The position numbers and the translations under genes are program-made. Of a stretch of DNA of 64,000 bases, positions 1 to 11,225 are shown one piece after another. Source of the DNA: Pseudo-nitzschia pungens (lineage: Eukaryota > Bacillariophyta > Bacillariophyceae > Bacillariales > Bacillariaceae); NCBI GenBank assembly GCA_037355855.1, contig CM074767.1, positions 2,604,001-2,668,000 of the forward strand, in the 5' to 3' direction. The notes below the pieces were generated by a model, which was not told the origin of the DNA, made no database searches, and saw only the letters and a list, made by a program, of their open reading frames with translations. How positions within the stretch are numbered: position 1 is the stretch's first letter; each line of letters opens with the position of its first letter.

Positions 1-246
1 GAGTTCTTCAACCGCAGGAGTCAAGTGCTTGGGCTCGACGGTTTCGAACTTGGGCAGACCGCTCTGCTCCAGCATGGGGTTGGTCGACACCATCGTGGAT
101 CCACTGGTCGACGACGTCATTCGGATCAAAGTGCTGGATGCTGCGGCGGCAAGAGGAGAACGAATGCGAGGCGAAGAGAAAGCCGAAACCAGTCTACTGC
201 ACTGCGAAATCATCAAGAGCGATGCGATGTTGGCATCAAACTTCAT
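1..246 (-). CDS. M3-family oligopeptidase (oligopeptidase A-like), N-terminus only, plastid-type presequence
   Basis: The reverse strand encodes 82 residues from an ATG at 246 and runs off the window edge. Residues 1-28 look like a diatom bipartite presequence: a short hydrophobic start followed by SAFSSP, which resembles the ASAFAP plastid-import cleavage motif. After a Ser/Thr-rich transit-like stretch comes NPMLEQSGLPKFETVEP followed by KHLTPAVEEL. That closely matches the conserved N-terminus of oligopeptidase A/thimet-type M3 zinc peptidases (NPLL-x-LPxF...I-x-PEH-x-x-PA). These enzymes degrade short peptides, including cleaved transit peptides in organelles. The catalytic HExxH region would lie outside the window. 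Family assignment is good from the N-terminal motif; plastid location is inferred from the presequence. Confidence 0.75.
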   Translation of the reverse strand, partial: MKFDANIASLLMISQCSRLVSAFSSPRIRSPLAAAASSTLIRMTSSTSGSTMVSTNPMLEQSGLPKFETVEPKHLTPAVEEL

Positions 247-1795
247 TTTGCAAATGACCAATAAAGTAGTGCAAGTAAATATTGTTGCTACCAAACAATT
301 GGTTGCGTGGTACGTAAAATCTTACGGAATGATGGAAAAAAAATAAGGGAGAGGCCATTCGAAACCGAAAGATCCCAAATGAGTGCTTTGGGAGTTCCAA
401 CTCTGAACTCCGTGCTTTGTGTACCTACGATACGTAGTAGTGTGACGTGTAGGCTGAATCATCGCGCAGAATCATCCAGCAGACGGTTCGAACCCTGCCA
501 ACTGTCCGATTTTACCACCGTGTCACAGTTTCTCAAAATCGAATGTTCCATGGATGTCAGTCAGCAAGAAAGTCGTCTAGCAAAAATTGTTGAACTCTCC
601 TCAATCAATAGAAAGCCACAGGATTGAAATAATACGAAGTAATACATAATAATGATACGTCATGATGCAAGACAACTCGTACTAACGAATGGTGAAAACA
701 CTATTCTTGTTGCACTACCAAGATTTCTATCATTATTTTTGAAGCTTGATGAGGACCAGTCACCATACTAAGAATGCTGCAATAGTTCTTTCCTACTACT
801 ACTACTAGTAATCATACACCACAACAATGGTGATGCAACCAGAATTCGTTCTTCTTGTCATGCTACAGGAGGTGCTGGCAATCATGATGCATTCCATCAG
901 GAGAACAAGGTTGTAGGTCTTTGTAAGCTTCCCTGTCATTTTTTCTCTGCCAAACACTTCTAATATTTCAAACAACAACAACAGCAGCAGCAGCAGCAGC
1001 AGCAACAACAGATACCACATACAGCAGCAGCAGCAGCAGCAAAAACAACAACAGCTCAACCGATCCTAATTCCCTGATTGAAAACAAAGACTATGTTGCT
1101 TTTATTTTCAAAGACCACCAGCCACAAAACAGTGGTCGTTGTGGGCTGATTTCAAAAGCTGTCTATGCAAAAGCAAAAGCAACAGCAACAACAACAGCTG
1201 TCTACGCATCAGCAACAGCAACAGCAAAAGCAACAGCAACAGGAGCATTCCTAAATCTGGAGTTTTCAAGCAATCGAAACGCCACGAGAGTACTACGAGT
1301 AAGCACGGACGCACGCACGCTAGCTAGCAGAACGCAACGACGCACGGTGTATCTGATTGGAAGGAGCGAGAAGCACCCGGCACCAAAAGGCCCGATGCCC
1401 CGCACTCGCGGCTTCCGAAAAAAGTCATCACGCCACCGACGTTGCATCGGAGTTGATTGATTCACGGGAACGAGGAGAACTCGGCGCCACGGGACCGAGA
1501 CCGAACATAGTTCTGCAATATCATTCCAAACCAAAATAATGATGATAACAATAATAACAGTAGGAGTCTTTTTTCGTCCCTGCACATACCAAGCAGGTAA
1601 ACACTAAGTGGTCGTGAACAAAGATAGTACACCCAAGACATGGTTGGAAACCCCCAGTTTTGTTTCGTGTCGTCTCGTTTCGTCTTATTTCAATTCAATT
1701 CAATTTTTTATGGTTGGGGTGCGGTCGTTGCTCGCCGTCCCGGTTCGGTTCATTGTAATTGTGGTTGGGTGTTCCATAACTTCCGATCTCTCATA
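247..1795. other. Intergenic region with CAG/CAA microsatellites
   Basis: No gene is supported here. Imperfect CAG/CAA trinucleotide runs lie at about 971-1010, 1021-1055 and 1168-1242. Open frames across them translate only to poly-Leu on one strand and Ser/Asn on the other, which is the signature of the repeats rather than of a protein. The rest is unique sequence that presumably holds the 5' end of the oligopeptidase gene and the 3' end of the transporter gene. Confidence 0.6.
971..1055. repeat. CAG/CAA microsatellite cluster
   Basis: Two CAG runs (about 980-1003 and 1021-1041) are edged by CAA triplets. A third, less pure run lies at 1168-1242. They are intergenic. Confidence 0.8.
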
Positions 1796-3668
1796 TCAAG
1801 AAAAGGTATTGTACACGGCATTTATCGTCGAAACCACCATGAGAGGCGCAAACCCATATATGAGCAACCAGCACACGGCACGGGAGATCCATCCGTCGGA
1901 CTCGTGTTGCCGGCCTCGCTTGGTGATCACGAGGAACGTGCCCGCCGGAATGAGATAGGACAATATGATGCTGAGACTCGACCCCAGCAAGTCCCAGACG
2001 ACCTCGATGGAGGAAACGACGCTCGCGAGGGTGGCCATGGACCACAGGATGATCACCGACGTGCACACCAGTACGGTCGACGACGCGGAGGAGAGGTCCG
2101 CAGCGGTGCTGTCACCGTCGTCGTCGCCGTCATTGTCGTCTGTGGATCCCACCCGCCCGGCGTCGCTGTCTGATTCCAGCGGTCGCGGTTCCTCCGAGAC
2201 GTCTCCGGGGGCCAACAGAGGCTCCTGGAGTTCTTCGTCCACGCTCCGCGTCACCGGCGTGGCATCTTCCTCGCTCGCCGCGACCGACGCCGATGCCAAT
2301 CGGGGCAGGATGAGAGACCGGACCACAACCGCGCGGGCCGGTATGACCAGCATCGGGAATGCCAGGGTGATGGTGACCGCCAAACACATTCGGCCGACCA
2401 TGAGAAGCGGATCGTTTTCGTCAAAATCCAACAGAATATCTGCCAACAAGAGTGGGAGGGTGGATGAGAACGAGGGAATGCGACGAGACGGAACAAGACG
2501 AGACGAGATGACGAGACGAGAACAGACTTGTTTGCGGACCCGTGCCACGCCAACAATCACGGAAATCCTTTTCTTCGACAGCCACAAAACGCAAAGCCGT
2601 ATAGCTGGCAACACGGTCCGAGCGGTCGCACTTACTTCCCGAAATCTTCCCGGTGGCCGTGCAGGGTGCGTAAGCCGACCCCGCAAAACCCATGACCATG
2701 TACAAGCCGACCGCATACCACGTCGTCGACCGAAGCCACCAATTCACACGGGCCGGGGATGGATCCTTCAGTTCGTTGTGAACGGGCAATATGTTGTAGT
2801 GGCAGACAAAGCAAGAAATGTAGAGCGGAAGCGCGTCCAGGACGTCCCGCCAGGAATCGGGCAGGAGCGACAGGTGGCTGTACCACGGATCATCGCCGCT
2901 GTTGCCGTTGCTGTTGCTGGCGCAATTGCACTGCACGCTCCGAAAGACGATGCAGCTCCCCAGAATCAAGAGCGACATCATCGACGCCAGGCCGCAGTCC
3001 TTGAGAGCGGTCAGCTGGCGGAGCGTGCAAAAGGGCGTCACGATCCCAATCACCGCGAACATGCTAAAGTTGTGCCGAAACCACTCCGAGAATCGCTCCG
3101 GGGCGATCGCGTGGTTCAGCGGCGCCAGCATGTCCCGGAGCAACACCGCGTAGCCCACCGCGCCAAAGAAGCACATGAAAAAGACCAGGGCTGCCGACAG
3201 CACGCAGGCCTTGGGTCCAAAGGCCTCGCTGGTGATGGATTCGAAGGTGTCGTTCCCCGGTCGCGTCCGGTGCGGCTGCTTCACCGCGATGGCGCTCGCC
3301 ACCAGCGTTCGAAAACAAAACTCGGTGATCGCCCCGGTCACCAGCAGCAGCAGCGGGCCCAGCAGCGCGTTCCCCGATTTCTGGAACGCCATGGGCAGGG
3401 AGAGGCACCCGCCACCGACCATCGTGGAGAGGATGTTGAATCGTGCCGATGATATCGTTCCGATGCGAACCTCGTCGTTGCCATTGTTGTTGCTGTTGTT
3501 GTTGTTGTTGTTGTTGTTGTTATTGCTGGAAAGAGGAGGAGGTTCGTTCCCGTTCGGGCAGGGGTCATCGGTACCGCTGTCGATCCCACCGTTCATCGTT
3601 GCATCACCCCCTTGGCCGAGATCGTTGCTGCCAGCTGGATCGGCGGTGGCAATCTCGGTGTCCGACAT
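1796..3668 (-). CDS. Amino-acid/auxin permease family (AAAP, SLC38-like) transporter, one intron
   Basis: Coding parts are 3668-2636 and 2439-1796, giving 558 residues. The 196-bp intron (2635-2440) has GTAAGT...CAG ends, and splicing restores the family motif SGNILLDFDEND. The first membrane segment carries STMVGGGCLSLPMAF, matching the helix-1 G-x-G-x-LSLP signature of AAAP transporters, and about eleven hydrophobic segments follow. The family moves neutral amino acids with protons or sodium across the plasma membrane or endomembranes; the substrate here cannot be told. The N-terminal tail holds a polyasparagine run encoded by a GTT/AAC microsatellite (about 3484-3525), and an acidic Asp/Ser-rich loop lies late in the protein. 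The start at 3668 gives MSDTEIATAD; an in-frame ATG at 3815 would add 49 residues. Confidence 0.88.
3484..3525. repeat. GTT/AAC microsatellite inside the transporter coding region
   Basis: Trinucleotide run read as about ten consecutive Asn in the cytosolic N-terminal tail of the AAAP transporter. Its length is probably variable between alleles. Confidence 0.8.
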
Positions 3669-4884
3669 GTTGTACCGTTTGAAAGTCTTAAGTCGAATGG
3701 ATTGATGGATTGGGAATTGTTGTGGTTCCGTTCCCGTTGTCGGTGGTTGGTTGTCGGTTGTCGGTTGTGTGAGAAGCTTCGTTTCGTGAGAATTTCCGTC
3801 GACGGTTTTTTCCATTTTTTTTTATTGGATTGTTGATTGAGTCGATTGAAGCGGAAGCGTTCGAAACCGGTGCGAGTGTCAAAACTCGACGACTCGACTC
3901 GACTCGACTCGACTCGTAGAGCGTTTTCTTTCGTTCGGTTTCGGAGTTTTGATTGTCGCCCACCAAGTTCGGAAGTGAGCATGGTAAAATCTTACGAGTA
4001 ATACCCGTACCTCTACTTCACTGTACGTAGTCGTTCGTACAAGCATGTACCGTACGTCCATGCTGTTCGATAATCGTGCGTACTTGTTCGTATTCTACTG
4101 GACATGTGCGTAATCTTACGTTTTTCTTACACAGAGTTGTTATCTTCTCACGACCACTATTGGGTGTTGTTGTGTTTCAGTCACAATTCCTGAATTCTGA
4201 ACGAACATCACACTCGATCGAATACAAAATAGCGTGTTCGGTCGAGTCGAATTCACAAAGAAAAAAGATCCACCTTTTGGCTCTTACCGTTACGGAAGAT
4301 TACGACGAGTAAGGTTAAGATACGAGTTAAGGTTACTCGTACTTCGCACGTCGCATTAGTTTTGTTTGTTTTTGTTTCGAAAGGCCAATCGAAGGAACCG
4401 ACGGCTTCCGTACCGGTATGGGGACGACAAGGAACGAATTGCCAGAGCCAGACACACTTGGTGCACTACGTAAGATCTTAGTGTTCCGAGTTGGTCTCAC
4501 ACCATGTGTATCACAATAATAAAATTGGTAACGTTTCCTGGCTGCTCAGTACTGTATCCCATATCTTTGGATGATTTACTGTACATGAATGTTTTCTGGC
4601 ATGGAAAACAACAGGACCGCCATCACGCATCGAAATCCAAGAAAGAATGTCATGCTAGGATCCATCCGACCTGGACGCCTAAACAACTCTCAATCAAGGA
4701 ACAGGAAATACAAAAATCATCACAACCAATTAGAAAGGTCCACATACTTTAGATTGTTGCGCAACTTCGTTCTTAGCACTAGCACGGTATAGGACCATAA
4801 TTCTATCATGTTGCAGCATTATCGCAGAGTTAGCAAAGATTTCGTTCCCCTCGGCGGTGCGGTTCGGTTCGGTACGGTCGGGTG
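3669..4884. other. Intergenic region with GACTC pentanucleotide run and GTAAGGTTAC-type motifs
   Basis: This lies between the 5' end of the transporter and the 3' end of the fibrillin gene. It contains a GACTC pentamer run at about 3890-3917 and several GTAA/TTAC motif copies at about 4310-4340. Short open frames here resemble no protein family and have no coding character. Confidence 0.6.
3890..3917. repeat. GACTC tandem pentanucleotide
   Basis: Five head-to-tail copies of ACTCG/GACTC upstream of the amino-acid transporter. Confidence 0.85.
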
Positions 4885-6121
4885 CTATGATTCCCGGACA
4901 AAGACAAAAAAGTTTTCGTCCACGTCCCGGGTGATTCGCAGCGTGTCGTCGACGTAAAACGTCGTCAGCGGAATCACGGGGGACGTCCCCCGGACCGTGT
5001 TGTAAAAGTCACCCACCGGGACCTCCATCTGGAGGTTGTCCAGGAACTGGTTGAAGAGCGGAATGTTCGACCCCTTCACCCTGGTGTTTTCCATTCGCAA
5101 TTCCCAGCGCTTGTCCGAGACGACGTTCAGGGACGCGCTCGAGACGACCGTGCCCTGGATCGAAAACGGAATGCCGGGTGCCATTCCCACCTCGAGATCG
5201 ACTGCGTGCAGAGCGCAAAACGTACAACGCAAAAGACACAATGGAACGGAACGGAACGGAACGGAACGGAGCAGAAGGGAAAATAACCGTGTGAGAAATG
5301 TTCCAGGAACAAAATCCATTCAAGGTTTGCGCAATTTCAACCCACGGAACAGACGGCAGAACATGGAGCCATCGAACTAACGAAAGGAAACGAAACGAAA
5401 CGAAACGATTCGTTGCAATGGGTCCGGGCCATCGACCGCCCGGCCAAACCCAGGTGGATAACGGTCGGCGCCACGGTTCGCAGAAAAAACCCCACAAACC
5501 AACAAACCACGCGGACGCACCTTCGCTGACCAACCGATCGCCGGTAATGATCTGCCGGACCCGCCCCACCCGCGACCCCGAAGTCGCTTGGGCGTGGAGC
5601 GCGAATCCGTTTTCGGCCACCTCCTTGTTGTCCTCTCCCACCGCGACACGGATCGCCTGGAAAAACGGACTCGACCGGAACAGCTGCGTGCTCGAGTAGC
5701 CCAGGTCCCATTCTCCCTCGCAGTTGAACGCCGGATCCTTGGTGGGATTCAGCGCCTCCAGCTGGGCCACCAGATCGATCACAATGTCCTTTTCCTCCTT
5801 GGAGCAGTAGGCGCCGCGGTCGGTCACGCTCGCCAGCAGCAGGAGTTCTTGTTTGAGGGCGTCGCGGATCGCGACGTCTTCCTCCTTCTCGTCGACCGCA
5901 ACCTGCTTGATCTCCGGCGGGAGGTCGCTCGAATCGTAGTCCGAGGGCGAACCGTCGTCCGCGTAGTCGTACCGGACGACCAGGGATCGCGGTGGCGCCC
6001 CCGAGCGGTGGTGGACGGACGGGGCAAAGCCGTTGGTGGTTGTGACGGAGAGTAGCAGGACGATGCAGAGGAACAGGTCCATTGCCGCGGCGGCACCGAT
6101 GTGAAAGATTGGGGTCGCCAT
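4885..6121 (-). CDS. Plastid-lipid-associated protein (PAP/fibrillin family), one intron
   Basis: Coding parts are 6121-5521 and 5201-4885, giving 305 residues. The 319-bp intron (5520-5202, GTGCGT...CAG) joins LVSE to VDLEVGM. The N-terminus has a hydrophobic signal (FLCIVLLLSV) followed by NGFAPS, the Phe-containing plastid-import motif of diatoms. The body carries fibrillin signatures: VAQLEALNPTKDPAFN near residue 120, EGEWDLGYSSTQLFR just after, and DDTLRITRDVDENFFVF at the C-terminus. Fibrillins bind lipids in plastoglobules and thylakoids and act in stress and lipid metabolism. ATG 6121 is chosen for its context (ACAATGG); other in-frame ATGs lie at 6169 and 6082. The intron contains GGAAC and GAAAC pentamer runs. 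Confidence 0.87.
5240..5412. repeat. GGAAC and GAAAC pentanucleotide runs inside the fibrillin intron
   Basis: About five copies of GGAAC (5243-5270) and four of GAAAC (5386-5407) lie within the intron on the plus strand. Confidence 0.75.
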
Positions 6122-7438
6122 TGTCCCTCTCGTCGTTTGCGTTGAAATATTGTGTTTCTTGCGAAGCATTACCGTACCTGGTAAGATTACGGTGTTGGTA
6201 ATACTGGTATGGTATTGTGTTGCGGTTTGAGAATTGAAGTGTCAAGGTCAACGCTCCGTCTGAACCGGGGGGGAATGAATCAATCGTACGAGCAGAAATC
6301 TTGCCCCTTGATCATCTCAACATGAGAATACCGTACGGTATTCGAAATCATGATGGAGGAAAGTTACAGGCACAATTAAATAATTTGCGAGTAAGATCTT
6401 AACCTTACTGGTACGAGTACAAGTTCGTACTCGTTATCAACACCCTACGAGTAAGGTTACATGAGTTACCGGTAAGTTACTTTTACAAATACGAAGTAAG
6501 GTTACTTCTACGTAATAATTACTGGGACGAGGAATTCGTACGTACCCGTATGTGTGGACATACATACGTACATACTCAAAGCTTGAAGTAGCACGGGACT
6601 CGACTGAATCGAACATGATCTACGTGGTTTCCGAGTCAAAAGCGAATACGTACGAGTAAGTTAATCCTTTTTTCCCTCATAATCCTCATCATCCTCTAAC
6701 TTCCATCTCAATCAACAATTTTTTGCTACCGGTACGTTAAGATTACGTAATACGGATGATAAAATCATTTTTGACTTTCATCCAATAGCAACTCATGAAG
6801 ATGTCTAGTTCTCCCAGCAGCCATATGCTCATCAGTGACAACATCATTGTGCTCGTTCTGATGATCATGGCCTTCAACTTCTTTTCCGTGCGGAAGGTAA
6901 TGGATTGTTTTATATTATTTGGTCAATGATAGTATCGATATTATTTATTACGAAGTACGATTACTTCGTACTAGATCACACCGTACGGTACTAGTTTTTC
7001 GTCCTCAAAAGCCAATCCCTTTCGATCGGAATCCTGGTTCTTTTTTAAAGCCAATCTCACACCAGGGACTGGGGTAAGGTTACTAGGCATGTCGATCCAG
7101 AGCTTACATTTAATTCGAAACTTCTAAGATTCTTAGTTTCTCCCCTCGGTGGCGCACCTATGAATAGCAATAAATTGCAATCACAAAACTTGGGACGACG
7201 AAATCAATGATACGGTAATAGCAATCATTGCGACCGCAATTAAAATTTGGATAGCTACACGCAGTCGATGTACATGGACACGAAAAAATTCAAACAAATT
7301 CAATCATTATATTAGTAGCACATAAACAGCAAAATTAAAAGTAACAAAATTAGTTGATCATCCTCGATTCGTGCATCCCTCACAAGCGTGACACTTCATA
7401 GAGAGTTGTCTTCCGAAACGAAAAACAGTAGCCATTGT
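6122..7438. other. AT-rich intergenic region dense in GTAAGGTTAC-type motifs
   Basis: A long spacer between the divergent 5' end of the fibrillin gene and the 3' end of the next gene. Copies or near-copies of GTAAGGTTAC occur at about 6450, 6490 and 7074, with many TACGTAC/CGTACG palindromic words between them. One small open frame (6795-6929) is listed separately. Confidence 0.6.
6795..6929 (+). CDS. Possible small single-pass membrane peptide (44 codons), unproven
   Basis: An ATG at 6795 opens 44 codons. A polar start (MKMSSSPSSH) is followed by a hydrophobic stretch of about 20 residues (IIVLVLMIMAFNFF) and SVRK. A GTAATG sequence immediately after the AAG codon of SVRK could be a splice donor, in which case this is only the first exon. 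No family is recognised and no second exon was found. It could be chance. Confidence 0.2.
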   Translation: MKMSSSPSSHMLISDNIIVLVLMIMAFNFFSVRKVMDCFILFGQ

Positions 7439-8353
7439 TTAGTCGTTCCAGCACTTGCCGGTAGGGAAGATGACGTTGAATACAGATTGCGAGGTCAAGA
7501 ATCCAAGTGCCGTGGAAGAACCTGCAATCCCGCAGCCGACAAGGTCCGGCGTGCCGTCGGGGATTCCGACAATGTTAATCAAAAAGTTTTGGTTTGGAAG
7601 ATACGCAGCATCCGTTCCCACGAAAAATCCGGTGGCTCCACCGATTACGCAACTCAACGAAGCGTCGGCCTTGGAGTTGTCGTATGTGGGTTCCTCGATG
7701 TGTTCCATGTATCCGCTCAGGATGGTTCGTCCGGCACGGAGTCCGGCATAAAATGCCATTCCACAACCCACCCAGGTACCAGCAAAAACACCTCCAAAGC
7801 TCAAGTTGGCTCCCTGAAGGGCGTCCACGAGTGGCTGCCAAGCGGTACCACTGCAGAACGCGGCAGATCCCAGGAGAAAGCCCGTTTGGAACTCCGACTT
7901 CATGTTGATAGAACTGTCGACAAAGGATTTCTTCACACCATAATAGAGACAATGGCCACCAATAACACCAACAGCGTCTCCAAGACCGGTCGTCAAGGCA
8001 AAGTTGAGAGTGTCAGGGGCGAAGCCAAACTGATTTTCGGCAATGATGGACGATGTTTGCCATCCGAATCCAGCGGGGAAAATCTTCGAAACAGTCACCT
8101 CGGCTGTGACAACAAATCGGTCCGCTAGAGTGGATGTGGAACTAGTCTCCACGGCGGGAGCAGCTGTCGCGTCCGATTTGCAAGGACGGGTTGTGTGGAT
8201 TTGTCGTCGTTCTTCCTTGTTGTCGTTTCTCTTGTTCACGGGCATGTGGGGCATGCCAGAAAAACAACGGATGCTCTGCACACGGCTCCTTGTGGAAGCA
8301 CTCTGACAAAGTCTTGTCGACAGAAGGGTCATACGTTGGGCCATGGTGGACAT
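7439..8353 (-). CDS. Conserved glycine-rich mitochondrial membrane-type protein, function unknown
   Basis: Intronless, 304 residues from an ATG at 8353 (a second in-frame ATG at 8344 has a strong ACCATGG context). Residues 1-30 are rich in Arg, Ser and Thr without acidic residues and are followed by RCFSG, as in mitochondrial presequences. From about residue 85 the protein has several short hydrophobic, Gly-rich segments (TTGLGDAVGVIGGHCLYYG, VFAGTWVGCGMAFYAGLRAG, VIGGATGFFVGTDAAYL). They suggest four to six membrane helices with small-residue packing, reminiscent of mitochondrial inner-membrane carriers of the Tim17/22 kind, though no diagnostic motif is present. I do not recognise a named family. 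A strong opposite-strand frame here is a shadow. Confidence 0.75.
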   Translation of the reverse strand: MSTMAQRMTLLSTRLCQSASTRSRVQSIRCFSGMPHMPVNKRNDNKEERRQIHTTRPCKSDATAAPAVETSSTSTLADRFVVTAEVTVSKIFPAGFGWQTSSIIAENQFGFAPDTLNFALTTGLGDAVGVIGGHCLYYGVKKSFVDSSINMKSEFQTGFLLGSAAFCSGTAWQPLVDALQGANLSFGGVFAGTWVGCGMAFYAGLRAGRTILSGYMEHIEEPTYDNSKADASLSCVIGGATGFFVGTDAAYLPNQNFLINIVGIPDGTPDLVGCGIAGSSTALGFLTSQSVFNVIFPTGKCWND

Positions 8354-9408
8354 GATTTTCGAAGATGATGGCAGTGCGACTTTGATGCAGATCCGAATTG
8401 TGGCAGTTTGACAAAAAGAAAAAAATGCTCCGGGAGGAAGAAAAATAGCGTTGAACACTGTAATACAGCACAGATATCGTTTGAATTTTCTCAGACTTCA
8501 CTTTCCCTTCAAAACTCCAGAAAAAGGTGTGAACCGCATGACAAATATGGATCCTGTTTTTTCTAAAAGGGGCAACGCATGCTCAAACCCGTAACAATCA
8601 ATATTTACGTGTTTGTTATTGTTCTCAAAGATCAAAAGGAAGTAGAAGCAATAATGAACGCGGTGAGAGAGAGGGATTACTGAAAATTCAAAGTTCCGGT
8701 TCGAACGAACAGAATTCTGTCAAAGTTACGTATGCGTCACCGGAAGAATACGTCTTGTTTTCATAGAATTCGAATGAAGATCTACTATGATATCGAACCG
8801 GGTATCGGACTTTTTGTTGTCGTGCTCCACGTTGCACTGCAACTCGCTCTTATTATTACGAAGTAAGCCTTACGAAGTGTTATTTTCTCAACCTTACTGT
8901 ACACGTAAGGTTACCGTAAGTTACTCGTGCCTTTTCAACGTAAATGTAAGACATCGCACGACTGGAAAAAATTTCATTCATTCTGCAAACACACTTGAGA
9001 GAAATTTATCGTCCTAAACCTTACCGGTAATTATTTATACCGTGAACGGGTAAGAGTAATCTACTTACGTGTTACGTACAAGTATGTAAGTTACGTATGT
9101 ATCATCCCAAAACGATGGGCAAAAATACTGCGATGTCCATCGACGTTACAGTAACCTTAGCAGGTGACTTACAAGTACGGAATACTTCGTACTAGTAATC
9201 TTAATACAGTAATGATGACCAAATTATTGACATCGATGATTTTCTGAGTCACTGTTGTGAATCTCCAGAAAAGCAAAATTGTTGATGATAGGATTCGAAT
9301 CTCTTATAAGTACAATTCGAAAAGAGATAGAAGTAAAAGATACGTACCGTGATTGCTCGCCACAAAAGCGTTCTATCAATCTATCGAACAATCACCAGAA
9401 CGAGTTGA
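8354..9408. other. Divergent intergenic region
   Basis: Shared 5' spacer between the mitochondrial protein gene (reverse) and the adenylate-kinase fusion gene (forward). It carries GTAAGGTTAC motif copies at about 8904 and other TTACG-rich words. No gene is supported. Confidence 0.6.
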
Positions 9409-11225
9409 ATGAATTCTATGAGTCGACCGATAATATTAGCGAGAGCTGCGTCGAGAGCACTTCGTTCCTCCTCAGCGGTCCCTTCCGTTCGTTGTGGTTT
9501 TCATCGGCAAAGGGACTTTAACCTCTTTACACATAAAACGAGTCGCGCAACTCGGTTCTTGAGTGCTTCTTCAGATGATCTTCTGGACGACCTGTGTCGA
9601 AAACACATGGATTTACCAGCGCAAGATTTTGCAATGGGTTGTGGGTTTTTGCATCAGGTTGCATTGGGCGTTCCAACCGAGGAAATTGAAAAATTATTGT
9701 CCGACGTACCGAGCTTAGTCAATTTTCGAGATTACGATCGACGCACGCCATTGCACATCGCTTCGGCGGAAGGCCAATTGGAAATATGCAGACTATTGGT
9801 CCAAAAAGGAGCAAAAATCAATCGGTCCGATCGATGGGGCCTGGCACCCCTCGACGATGCTCATCGACACCAGCATACCGATGTTGTTCAAGTGAGTATG
9901 AGGCGCGTCATTCGCATTGCATACTCCTATAACTGTTTCGTCTTTTGGTGCTTAGAAAATGACTTCTCTCTTTCGCTTGTTTTTCCAAAACGAAAAAAAA
10001 GTTTTTACAAAAGAATGGTGGGAAATTTGGGAGCTCATTACTTTCAATAAACCTGATTTCTGCCTGTGTGGAGGGTGATGTCGAAGAAGTAAGAAGCTTG
10101 CTAGAATATGGGAAAATTGATCTCAACTCTAGTGACCACGACCGTCGAACACCTCTGCATATTGCTGCTTCGGAAGGCCAACCAGAGATTGTAGAATTAC
10201 TCTGTGAGAAAGGTGCCGATGTTAATGCCAAAGATAGATGGGGTTCTAGTCCGCTAGACGGGGCAGTCTTAGCTGATAATGCGAAGTGTGTTGCTCTAAT
10301 AGAGAAATTTGGAGGGAAAAGAGGATCTTCGGCAGGTCAAGAAGCAATTCTTGATTTGATGCACACATACGGGAAAATTAGAGATGGAGTGTTGTCAATG
10401 GACTGGCACGACGTACAGAACATGCTGACAGGCATAGGTGAAAAGCCCACAGATGAAGTGGTACAGAAACTTTTCGAAGTCGCCGACAAAGATCGGAATG
10501 GAATTATCACGACAGACGAATTTCTTTCAAACCACGAGGTATTTTTGAGTGGACGCCCTGCCAGAATTATCCTTATTGTTGGTGGGCCAGGTTCTGGCAA
10601 AGGACTGCTGTCCGAACGATTAGCGAAAGAATGTGGGGTTGTGCATCTGTCTTCCGGTGCATTACTGCGAGATGAAATCGAGCAAGGAACAGGTCAGTTT
10701 ATCTTGATATTCTTGTAATGTGATGCGGGGCCGCAATGTTTTTTCGAGAAAGTAAAGACTCATATTCTTTTCTTTGGTACAGAATTAGGGAAGCGTGTCG
10801 AAGAAATTGTCCGGAAAGGAGAATTAGTAAGCTCTGCCATTATGGTAACGTTGATGCAAAAACGTATGAAGGACCACCCTGGGAAGAGAATTCTTCTTGA
10901 TGGATTTCCTCGCTCACAAGAAAACGCCAAAGATCTCGTAACATTGTGTGGCAAACCTGAGCTTGCATTGCATATAACATGTGACGATACCGTTCTATTG
11001 GAACGAATTATGAAGAGAGGGCAATCCGGTAACAGAGCAGACGACAACTTCCAAACTGCAATCCAACGTGTTCGAAATTATCACAAATATCACAACACGA
11101 CAATAGAATTTTTGAGAAACGAAAATGTTCCTATCGTTTATCTCGATGGTTCTGCAACTCCTGGCGTTGTGTGGGATCAATTACGATCAATTGGGCGTTT
11201 GATGCGATCTTCAGTTCGATTTTAG
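9409..11225 (+). CDS. Ankyrin-repeat / EF-hand / adenylate-kinase fusion protein, three exons
   Basis: Exons 9409-9891, 10014-10692 and 10783-11225 give 534 residues; introns of 122 and 90 bp have GTGAGT/AG and GTCAGT/AG ends. Residues 1-50 are Arg/Ser-rich without acidic residues (organelle presequence-like). Ankyrin repeats follow in two blocks, each with DRRTPLHIA and a DRWG turn, separated by GGKFGSS. A single canonical EF-hand loop DKDRNGIITTDE begins at D319. The C-terminal third is a short-lid nucleoside-monophosphate kinase: P-loop GGPGSGKG from residue 351, LSSGALLRDEIEQGTELGKR (the exon 2/3 junction falls here), and LLDGFPRSQEN. The catalytic part should interconvert NMP + ATP with NDP + ADP. 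The loop suggests calcium control, which is inference. Nucleotide preference (AMP or UMP/CMP) cannot be decided. Confidence 0.87.

Noticed and set aside
481..505. GGTTCGAACCC resembling a tRNA T-arm
   Set aside because: No matching T-stem, acceptor stem or anticodon arm could be built upstream. The TTCGAA is a chance palindrome.
805..1314. Leucine-rich reverse-strand open frames
   Set aside because: They are produced by CAG/CAA microsatellites and have no other coding character.
1965..3452. 495-codon plus-strand open frame across the amino-acid transporter
   Set aside because: It is the antisense shadow of the AAAP transporter, is Arg/Ser/His-rich without domain motifs, and crosses the transporter's intron.
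4504..4752. 82-codon plus-strand frame in the transporter/fibrillin spacer
   Set aside because: No domain, overlapping alternative frames, and typical of chance frames in AT-rich spacer.
7388..8128. 246-codon plus-strand frame over the mitochondrial membrane protein
   Set aside because: Antisense shadow of a gene with clear hydrophobic periodicity; no motif of its own.
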